31,962 nucleotides of DNA from Intoshia linei. Taxonomy: Eukaryota > Orthonectida > Rhopaluridae. The notes under the pieces were generated by a model. The model had not been told where the DNA came from and did not search any database. It saw only the letters and a list, made by a program, of their open reading frames with translations. The stretch lies in NCBI GenBank assembly GCA_001642005.1, contig LWCA01000334.1, positions 1-31,962 on the forward strand, given 5' to 3'. Positions 8,543 to 18,260 of this stretch are shown piece by piece. Both the position numbers and the translations under genes were made by a program. Every line of letters begins with the position of its first letter. Within the stretch, counting starts at the first letter, position 1.

Positions 8543-11500
8543 TTACATTTTCTTATTCATTAAAAAAGAAGTGATTTTTTTCCTAAGCTGACTGTAACTT
8601 GATAAATGACATGCATCCATTTTATTTAAATTCATTGAATTGAGTGTTTTTATATCAATTTGCAGAGTAATAAAAGACGTACCAAAGATTATTCCTAATG
8701 TTGATATATCGTTTTTTGTTTTTATATTAGAATAAAAGTTTTCAATTAATTGTTCTTTAGTTATTGCTCCAATCCAAAAGCATATATAATTTGCATTTTT
8801 TTTTAAGCAGCTGATATAATTTTTTAAGTAAATTAGTTCCTCGTAATTACGTACACAAGCTATGACTTTATAAAAATGAAAATTTTTGGACCAATTGGTA
8901 ATCAATTTGAAATTATTACCAGCAATACTCTAAATATATTATTAATAAAAGTTGAAAAATTTTTACCTTGAAATATTCAATTTCGTCTTGGAATAATGCA
9001 ACATAAATTTGCGATGAACATATAGTATTTTCGTTTATTGACGTCATTATTTTGATTAAGCAAGTTGTAGAAATTTCTTTATGTTCGATTTGAATCATCT
9101 AATGATCATATAAAATAAATTAATTCATTAGCAGTAATATTTGTATATAAAGCTGATATTTCAAACTTTTACACCGCGTTGCACCCTCAGATTATTTACG
9201 ACAATTGTTTGTGATTATGACGATAATTATATTGTTATTACATTATTTATAACTTATAAATAATGTACCTTATCAATTCATAAAAGACACGACCTTAATT
9301 TTTTTTTAAAATTTAATTAAAAAGTATCAAAATATCTACATTTTCCCAGACATGACTATAAAACCCACTTTTATATACTTTTTTTTTCATTGTTAAAATC
9401 TCGTAAATTTCATACTTACATACAAGTTAGTTTGTTTCAGGTATTCAAAAGCACAAAAGATTCTCAATAAAAGATAAAATTATACTAATTTAACAGTAAT
9501 TTGGAATTGATTTATTAATGTAAATTTATAATTGTATTTAAAATTAATTTAAAAAAAGATACAGCTTTCTAACCTTTGATAAAAATATATAAACCTCGTT
9601 TGTGTAATGAACATATTCCTCAGTAACTATTGAATCTACTTTGGTATGAATTTGTCCACTTTCAGTGGAAACAACAATTGTATCATTTTGGCAAATTTCT
9701 CCATTAATAACAATTGCATTGATAGCGGTTCTTCCTTTAACCTCTTCAATACCTAATGTTATTGCTTCTAAACCCTCTACGTACGTCATTTTATCTTTCA
9801 TTTGGTTTTGACACATAATGCTTAATTGTAGCAGCACATTTCCCATGCCATCGCCATGTGTGGTTGAAACTGGAATAATTGGGATGGGTCCATTATTGCG
9901 ACCAAATAATTCTCCATCCATATTCTAAATAAATTATTATTAAAGTACAAATTTAATAATTACATGATTAATAATTATTAATAAAAATTACTATAGATAT
10001 TATAATAGTACAGTCAACCTGTATACCATGAACACTAACTTTAACATTTTCTTAAGTTCAATACCTAGTTTTATATCAACATTATAATATAATTCAACAT
10101 ATAATTCGATATACATTTTAGTCAAAAAAGTATATTTTAGTGCTCAAATTGGTCTGATGTTGGTTAAAACTCTAAACTGGGGTGTTCATTAAGTCCAGGT
10201 CTGACTTTGGTATAAAAATTACATAAGATCTCAAATCTTCATTTATTAGTAAAACAAATTTTTCCAATTTGAATTGAATAGATACAGGTTGACATTGAAA
10301 TGTTTTAAAAATGTCCATATTCGGATATGATTGCCATTCGTGAATAGAATCGACAACAATAATGCATTTAATATTATATTTTTTACATATCGTCATATTC
10401 TTTTGCATTTCAAGGCTGAATTTTTCTCCGTATTTCAGAACAAAGATTATTACATCAAATATTTTGTGATAATTCTTAAAATTTCTAAAAATGTTGTTGA
10501 TAATAAACGTGTAATACATGTATTTACATTTTATCTTCGAGATATGAAATGTTTAATAGTAATATCGCGGGTATTTTAATTTCATCTTTGTTGTTAACCA
10601 TATATGTATTCTTTTTAATAAACTCTGATGATATTAATGTCGCTCCGAATTCTCGAATTATTTTCGTTTTGACAAACTCATTTCCTATCATCTACAATCT
10701 TGTATTATATTATTTACATTATTTTTAATGCCATTTTGTACATTTACACTGTAAAATATTATTTTTTTATTACAATTATACTAGCTTAACTGTGATGAAG
10801 TTGACTCTGTCGGGCCAACTTTTTAATTTTAAAACATCATTACCGATTGCTTATTTTATTAGACTAAAAGTATTATCTTAACATCAATAAAATGATGGTT
10901 GCGTTGAATAAACAGATATAATATTCGTTGATAGTTTTAAACTTCACCGACACTATGGAATTCTATACAAAAGTCATGTAATGCCTCTCAAAAATTCAAA
11001 TTGTTCTAAGATTAACTCATATTCACAAAAAATTGAATTTGAGATTGAATTTGCTTGAAAACATGGCTATTGATTGGCCTCTGTTCTTTTCTAATGAAAT
11101 TAGATTTAATTTGGACGACCCAGACGAACTATCATACTTTGGAGACATACGAGACTGTCTCCATTGTCGATAATCAGGCTACAATGTTATAGTGGAGGGA
11201 TATTGATATAAACATCATTTGGTATGAAAGGTAAATTCTGATATTCAAACTAAGTGTTAGAACATATAGCTGTTTGGGAATTATTTACTGATTTGTCTCA
11301 ACCAATTTAGCATATTTCAGCAAAAACACGTCTCCAATAGAGACTCTCCATTCATAATGCTCCAATATAATTTTCATTTTTTTGCAGTGTGTTATCAATG
11401 ATCCTTACTTATATACTTATATACACTGATACGTATTTTAAAATCATAAACAATACCATAAATTTAAATTTAAATTTAAAAAAAAATATAAATTCAGGGC

Positions 11501-13338
11501 CAAAACCCCAAATTACCCTTTTTTTAATGAAAACAGGTCTAGAATTTATAAAAATTTACAGGTGGTACAGTTTATCCTGTTAACACACACCAAAATTTTA
11601 ATCTGAATAAGTGACGCTTTCACGGTCAAAAAAACATTTTAGTATTCATATATTTTTTTTCCGAAATATTTTATTAAAACAAAAAATGTGAAATAATTAA
11701 CGGTCCAAAAATTAAAAAAGAAAATTATTCTGATATAAATTAATCCAGTTTATATAAATACAAAATTTCATCCCAGAAATCTACGCATTCCCGGTGAAAA
11801 ATAATTTTTAATATATTATCAACCAATATTTTTCAAATATTTCGAATTAAAATAAAAATGAAAATGCAAATTGATCCTACAATTTTAAAAATAAAGTGCA
11901 ATTTGTAGTCTTACACATTTCCAATTAAGAAATATGAGTGAAAATCTATATAATTCATTCCTTCGGAATTTGTTTCATTGCTACGCAATTTTTAAATCTT
12001 AAATTCTCATTTCCAAAAACTTTTGTTTAAAATTTAAACTAAAACTACAACAACGATTACTAAAAGTAATACAACTTTGTTATCATCATTTTTATATTTA
12101 TTACAATCCTTGCCAATATTAGTAAAATTCACCTGAAATATGTTTATAAAGTGCTGATTCCGTTAATTATTGATACATAATTGATAAATATATGATAATA
12201 TGTATATATATAATATAATGATAAATAATTGATAAATATATATTATCACATTGTAAAATGACAAAATAGGTTTTTATAGTTTTATTTTTTCTGAAATTTA
12301 TGCTATTTATGACAATTTTTAAGATTGGACTGTTTTTACCTTATTTTTAATATTATACACACATTCTGTCTAATAAATTAAAAAAATGGGATAACAATTG
12401 TTCTTAAAATTTCTTACGCAAATGTTAACAAACAAAAAATTAAGATGGAATAATTCACTTTAAAGTAAAAAGTAATGTGATATGACGGTTCCACCTGAAA
12501 CTAGTTTGGGAACCACTCCTTTAAATGATTGATAATAGTGAATAGTAGGATTTTAAAGTTAGATTTTCAACGTGAATTTATTTTTTTTAATAAAACAAAA
12601 ATGTGCGCTTGGTAGAGCTAGGTGTTTGTACGTAGTACATAACAGTCAACCTAGTATATTTATATATATAGTAACGTAATTGTGGGCATAATTATATCAT
12701 AATATTATTAACTATCATAAATTACCATATTTATGAAGTTATATTCGTTAGGTTCATTCTCAATCACTCGTACAATAGGTGATCTGAATTGTTTTAAAGC
12801 ATCTTTATTAGTTTTATAGCGTTTATTAATCCTATGGTGAATGTTTGGATCAATTTCGTCCATATTAATTGGTGTTGATCGTAACGGAATGGCTAAAAAA
12901 TATAAAATAATATATTATTGAGCATCATTATATAATAAGCTTTATACGTCGTTTCGTGTTCCAAATTGTTTTTTCACTAGAATCGGAGGTGTCCTCAATA
13001 GTTATTTCGGTATTTTCAACGTCATTTAAATCAATTTTTAAATTTTCAAAGTTTTTAGAAATTTTTGTATCCGCATTTACACATGAATTTTCAGTAATAA
13101 TAGACCACTCTGTTTCATCTGATACACTGGAAACACTTCTGGTGAATTCTACTTTATTGTTCGTAGGGTTAAAAATAGTATTTTTAATTTCAATTTTATT
13201 ATTTAAGTCTTCTATTTCAACACAATTTTCATTTATATGCAATGCGTCCTCGTCTACATCTTGGAGTTGGTGTTTGATTTCATCCTGAAGGTCTTTCTTG
13301 CGGTGAGATTTTTTTTGAATTTTAAAAAATTTTATCAT
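8543..13338 (-). CDS. eIF5B-like protein with degenerate GTPase domain and no domain IV
   Basis: Seven exons: 13338-12948, 12892-12726, 10691-10528, 10484-10223, 9924-9574, 9098-8967 and 8929-8543; all junctions are GT/AG and in phase, giving 617 codons from ATG 13338 to TAA 8543. Residues 1-130 are charged and acidic like the eIF5B N-terminus. The G domain follows eIF5B order: KQFRSPIVRVI, then KIIREFGATLISSEFI, DEIKIPAILLL, DVIIFVLKYG and FVLLINEDLRSY; VSTTHGDGMGN ends it. Domain II (residues about 350-445) has GRTAINAIVINGEICQNDTI, and domain III (about 470-600) has VALFQDEIEYFK and VIACVRNYEELIYLK. Missing: P-loop GHVDTGKT (here ENEPNEYNF), DTPGH (here LNISYLEDK) and NKID (here VDSI). eIF5B normally uses GTP to join ribosomal subunits and ends in domain IV that binds eIF1A; both abilities should be absent. 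Open frame and clean splice sites favour a functional pseudo-GTPase paralogue over a pseudogene. Confidence 0.78.
11284..12178 (+). repeat. Dispersed repeat family copy 3
   Basis: Nearly full-length copy. It opens with the CAACCAATTTAGCATATTTC block shared with copy 2, contains the CCCCAAATTACCC, CACGGTCAAAAAAACATTTT and CATTCCCGGTGAAAAATAAT cores, then a GGAATTTGTTTCATTGCTACG segment, and ends at CCGTTAATTATTGATAC exactly as copy 6 does at 27310. It is non-coding and lies in an intron. Confidence 0.75.
12243..12625 (+). repeat. Dispersed repeat, inverted partner of 31316-31697
   Basis: About 380 bp matches the reverse complement of 31316-31697: shared blocks include AAAATGACAAAATAGGTTTT, TTATGACAATTTTTAAGATT, ACAAACAAAAAATTAAGATG and GGAACCACTCCTTTAAA. 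The GTTTGGGAACCACT block resembles hAT-type termini. A GGTAGAGCTAGGTG end motif is shared with 18944-18957 in part. Confidence 0.7.
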
Positions 13339-13548
13339 TTAAAAACTAAAACTATTAAAGTTGTTAAATGAAATATTTTCAATATGGTTTAGTTTTAATA
13401 TTTTAAATTGATCAACAAGCAAATTTTTACTTTTAATAATTTCGATTAGAAATTTGTAAAGTAAATATTTATATTAAAATACATACATGTATATAAAATG
13501 TATATATGTATATTTTTAAATTAATATGGTATTTTGTTTACTTTGTAT

Positions 13549-13747
13549 CTGCTAGGGATAAAGATTTAAGAAATTGAAAATGTTTTTGGGCGTATTTATT
13601 TAGTAAATAATGGTTAAAATAGTGACTAATATTAATAATATAATGCGAGTGCATTGCAGCTGCTAGGAAATATAGATTTAAGAAATTGAGATTAATTTGG
13701 GCGTATTTATATAGTGAATAATGGTTAAAATAATGACTAGTATTTAA
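13549..13747. repeat. Two-copy tandem duplication, 111-bp period
   Basis: CTGCTAGG...TTTAAGAAATTGA...TTTGGGCGTATTTAT...AATAATGGTTAAAATA occurs at 13549-13636 and again at 13660-13747 with some substitutions. It lies upstream of the eIF5B-like gene (about 200 bp 5' of its ATG). No function is evident; the shared open frame on the minus strand is a by-product of the duplication. Confidence 0.75.
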
Positions 13748-14230
13748 CAAAAGTATGTATTATGTGCAAACAAAATCTAGATCTGCCTAGAGAAGTCCAC
13801 TATCAGTTACAGTGGTGACCAAAAAAGTAATATTGCTACATTGGAATACATTGGTATAATGAAAAATTTATTAATATTGAAATATTTCATAATATACATT
13901 GTATAGTATACAATATATACCTTCCCAGCAATCTTGCAATTGATATCAGTTAGTCTAAATTAACATATAAATTTATGAATTTTTTATATATGATACATAT
14001 TCACAAGACCCGTCATAGGAAAAAAAATTTAGAAAAATAAATCGAATTTATTTGTAGATATTTAATTTTTTAATTTTTAAGATATGAAAGTCTCAACATT
14101 TTTGCAAAACAGAATATATAATTATTTATTGATATACTATATATTAAATATCAATCAAATTGCCATTACTCACTAAGACTTAACATAAATTTGAATTAAA
14201 AGATTGATAAAGTTTTCTGTCTTTTTTTTT

Positions 14231-14894
14231 TCATTCAGATTGATTATCTGGAGTATATGAGATATCTTTTCCCACAAGACTTTTTTCGAATAAGACTGTT
14301 TACCATCATAGAGTTTATTAATTATTAATTATAGACCATAAATTCTCGATATGAGATAAATCTAGGGAATAAGGGGGGGGGGGGGGGGCAATTCAAAAAC
14401 AGTATTGATTCAGACGCAAACTTCGAAAGAGTTTTCTTGCTTACATTCAATGTGGTCAATCATTGTCTTGGTGTAAAATAAATCCTGGCCGATGTTTTTC
14501 AAGTCAATAAATACATCATCAAATAATATCCCAATATATAAATCACTATTTACCGTATGGTCTAACTTCTATCAAATAATATTACCACAACATGTCAAAC
14601 ATTCCAAATCATGATCGAACCACCGGAAAATGCTCTTTTTCTGACTTTTATTACATTCCACGACATACAATTATCACGCCCATTGAAAAAAATCTGCATT
14701 CATCATAAAAGACAATTTTTAATGTATCAATTTTGTAACAGTAACAGAAAAAAGTAACAGACAAAATGTATACGCCTATTTTTATGTGTTTCGTTTAAAA
14801 TGAGTTTTTGACCTGCATGTTTGAAGCTTATACTATCTTTGAGAGCTCGAAAAATGGTATATTTTGATGATGTATTTTGCATACGGTGAGCCAT
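14231..14894 (-). pseudogene. Tc1-like transposase remnant with 16-base homopolymer
   Basis: Minus-strand reading, with several stops and frame changes, gives Tc1 transposase signatures in order: SSKYTIFRALKD and THKNRRIHF near the N-terminal side, VFYDECRF with the first catalytic Asp, FSGGSIMIWN, LHQDND with the second, and LDLSHIENLW with the catalytic Glu. The usual PPxSPDLNPIENLW motif is distorted by a run of 16 C (plus-strand G at 14373-14388). Not active. No terminal inverted repeats were found. It is a different Tc1 lineage from the other two in the window, judging by sequence. Confidence 0.75.
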
Positions 14895-14999
14895 TGATGA
14901 TGACAATCATCATGATAAATATTATATTGTATCAAAATTACTATACATAAATAAATTTTAATTTGTATTTTAAATACATTGTATTTTATATTAATTTGT

Positions 15000-15651
15000 G
15001 TTTTTAAAAATGTATATCTGTTTATTTATTTGATACAATTTATTTAATACAAAAATGGGCGTCGAATTTTAAGAATACTTATTTCTAATACAATTTTTCA
15101 AGGGGATGTTTAATCGCAAATTTGATTTTCGTAAATTGAGTTATTCTAGATCAAAAAACCCAATTATTTTTTATAAAAATTCAAATGAATTATAATGTCC
15201 TAGAATTATAAAAAATACAACATCTGTAAAAGCTTTTAAATTCATCATGATTGTGATAAATTTCAATTTCAAAATCTTATATCTTTATGGTCAAACACCA
15301 AAATTACCCTTTATTGTAAAAATAGCAAAAGTTCTAAAATTTTATGAAACATACATATGTACATTGTTTGATATGTTTTAAAACCATAAACATTATCATA
15401 AATCGCAAACCCAAAAAAGTTGATTTTCACAATGAAAACGTTAAATTACTCTTTTTTTAAAAAATGAAAATATTCCTACCATTTTAAAAAAAATACCCTT
15501 AATACAGTTATATCCAGTTAATGCACACAAAAAAAATAAATCTGACAAACTGAACTTCACGGTCAAAAAAACACTTTAGTATTTATTTTTTTATTTTAAA
15601 CTACAAAACATTTTATTAAAAGAATAATTTGAAATAATTAACGGTCTAAAT
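15000..15651 (+). repeat. Dispersed repeat family copy 4
   Basis: Begins TTTTTAAAAATGTATATCTGTTT like copies 1 and 6, and carries two to three diverged copies of the module AAATTACCCTTT...CTAGAATTTTA plus CACGGTCAAAAAAACACTTTAG and AATAATTTGAAATAATTAACGG. It stops at 15651, where a hAT-like terminus starts. Confidence 0.65.
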
Positions 15652-15760
15652 CAGGGGTTCCCAAAGTGGATGATATCGCCCCCAGGAGGCGATTAATTCA
15701 GTTAAGAGCGATTATAAAATCACTGTATACCCAAAAACATAACATAACAGTTAACCTAGT
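15652..15760 (+). mobile_element. hAT-like terminus fragment
   Basis: CAGGGGTTCCCAAAGTGG followed by a GATATCGCCCCCAGGAGGCGAT palindromic block is the form of many hAT terminal repeats. Only one end is identifiable, so the element boundary is approximate and no 8-bp target duplication could be set. Confidence 0.45.
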
Positions 15761-15910
15761 TATACATAAAATAAATGTAAATATGATATTTAATATGACA
15801 AGTTTCCCATTCTATAAGATTGATTATACATTGTCATTACGTAAATAAAGTAAATTAGGAAAAGATATAAAAAAATGAAATGTTTGCTTAAATATTTAAT
15901 AATAAATAAA

Positions 15911-18260
15911 TCAGGATAATTTATATACAAAAGGCTGTCTTTTTTTGAGGATAAAGTTTCTGTTACTTTCACACATTGATGAAGTAAATGCTTTGATTAA
16001 ACTAATTGACTTATTCTTTTTGGATTTTTTTTGGTCGTCCTTTCCTTTAGGTTTATCTAAAATAAATAATTAAAATGAACGAAAACACAATACATGAATA
16101 TGACATGACATGGTGATCAATATTTAACGACAAGATGGTAATAAAACACATTTCACCATTCATCAGTTATCGTCAACGAACTCTTTATGTCAGTGATTCA
16201 AATGAAATAACCTATTAAAATGTAAAAAAAAACCTAAAGTTTCATCATTCAAACTGTATTTACTATCCAACCATTTAGCATGATCAATCTTTAATTCGTT
16301 GTTAGATTCCAATGATTTATTTAGCGGTTTAAGGTTTTTGGAAAAATTGTAATTATAAGATGTAAAAATATTTAAATTAGTTTCTGAGCGATGCAGCCAT
16401 TTATTATTATCATCTTTAAAGGATTTATCAATATTTTGAAATTTTTCATTTATTAATTGAGAATTTTTATGTTTAGGTGTAAAAGCAAAATTTGTCAGTG
16501 CATTATTTGTCAATTGTCCATTTTTAAATAATTGTTTCATTTTACCATTTCTAGTTGCAAATTTATCAAATTTATTATTTTTATTTTCATTATTTTTAAT
16601 TTTTCGGTTAAATGAAATTTTCAAATGATTTTGACGAATCGGATACTTGTTTGCATATTTAGGACTGTTTACATTTGAGTATGATAAATCTTTTGGTTCA
16701 TTATTTAGTTGCATTATACTTGTTTTGCTTTTATATAGTAATTTTTCGGGTGATTCATTTTTTGAAAGTTTTATATCGTTTGATTGAGGTAATAAATATG
16801 AATAAATTTGTTTTGTATTTTTAGGTAGATAGGGGTTATTTGTGGATATTGGCGTCCCATTTGCACTGTTACTTTCGACTCTATCGATTTTTGAATCGTG
16901 GTTCCTCCAGTTGGGTAATTTCTTAATTATAATTTAAATTAGCTCATTAAATAATTGCTTAATTATTAATCTTATCATAATTATAGATATTTTTAATTTA
17001 CATTCACTTTTTAGCCATTTGAGCTGTTTTAGGGTAAGTTTTTTCTTTTTAAAACGGGTTCTAAAATCCTTAAAATTCCCCAAAATTAATGGGAAGTAAC
17101 TACACCCTTTGATGCAAAAACACGTTTTAATAAAAGTGACTATTTCATTTTGAAATCAAAATATATTACGTTTAATGTAATACTATACTAAATAGTATTT
17201 TATTAAAATTTTCAAATAAAAGAATTTTAAATTTTAAATTTAAAGTTTCGCAGATGAAAGTGTTTTATTATGCCTATTAATTTGCCTTCTATTGTATAAA
17301 ATGTCACATGGTGAAAATAACTAGAGGTTGAAAAATCAAAAAGGTGTCAATTACCTCATTATTTTTGACTATTTTATATTTCAATTTTTCTGTCGTCGAA
17401 TAAACCTCATTTAAATCTACATTTTGTGAATTATCAAGTTTTTTCTTTTTAATTGATTGTTTTGAATTTTTTCCAAATTTAGCTATCGCATTTAAAATTG
17501 CTTTGTATGTGGATTGAGGTTTATTTATAAAGTTTTGATCAGCATTCATTTTAACCTGTTTTATTTTGATTATTTTTTCTTTTTTATTAATTTTATCATC
17601 ATCTACTATCGTTCCACTCTTACTATCCAGCAACATGGCTAAATGTAAAATATTAGTTTGATTAAACGGAAATAAATCAGTCGCGATCAAATACTTCGAC
17701 TTGTTGACTGATAAACTCAAAATAACACACAAAAACATGTGATTTATTAAATAGGCTAAAAAATATTTATGTGCGTCTGGGTGCGTGTAAACATTTACTA
17801 AATTTGGAATATTTAAATTTTTCGTTATCAAAATTATACAATGTGTTAATTAATTAATTGCCACTAATTAATAATTTATAAATTTAAATGATATTAAAAA
17901 ATTACACGATAAATCTGTGGACTTGGTGACATTGATATTATTTAAAGTAGTGTGTTCCTTTTTATTAAAACTGAAGACAAAATTATCATTATTTTTAATA
18001 GATTCATTCATATGTTCCAATTTTTCATTAAGTTGTTTAATTTTAAATTTTGGACTATTATTTTCAAATTTTTGTTTTATAGATTCGACATCACCTGATT
18101 TGGGTGTAATAACAGTCAAATCTTTTTGAATTTTAGTCAATTTTGATATAATTTCTTCTTGTTTTATACTCTTTGATACAAATTTACTTGTATAGTTTTC
18201 CAATTTTTCCAATTTTGTTTTTTCTTTTAATGAATGTATTTGAACACTTTTGCTGGGTCT
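15911..18260 (-). CDS. C-terminal disordered tail exons of the glycylase gene (13-16)
   Basis: Four exons (18260-17906, 17638-17355, 16921-16234, 16056-15911) with matching phases encode about 490 residues rich in Lys, Asn and Ser without a recognised domain; the first has coiled-coil-like heptads ([19 protein letters not shown]) and the last is basic ([15 protein letters not shown]). Their assignment to the TTLL gene rests on a phase-0 donor at 19742 (CCA then GTAATT) that joins exon 12 to exon 13 in frame. If that donor is unused, exon 12 ends at the stop at 19725 and these exons form a separate gene. Long disordered tails are normal in TTLL3/TTLL8. Confidence 0.62.

Larger units (their letters stand above)
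10692..12725 (-). other. 2-kb repeat-filled intron of the eIF5B-like gene
   Basis: Lies between coding exons ending 12726 and beginning 10691. It holds dispersed repeat copy 3 (11284-12178) and an inverted-repeat partner (12243-12625). The other introns of this gene are 55, 43, 298, 475 and 37 bp, so nearly all of its length comes from repeats. Confidence 0.65.

Noticed and set aside
12603-12625. tRNA box-A-like GGTAGAGC (also at 18944)
   Set aside because: No box B, cloverleaf or acceptor pairing nearby; the motif belongs to a dispersed repeat.
12956-13288. Plus-strand open frame of 110 codons
   Set aside because: Antisense shadow of the first eIF5B-like exon; serine/phenylalanine-rich composition mirrors Glu/Lys codons.
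13538-13750. Minus-strand 70-codon frame with an internal protein repeat
   Set aside because: The repeat is a DNA-level duplication with no coding support or splice sites.
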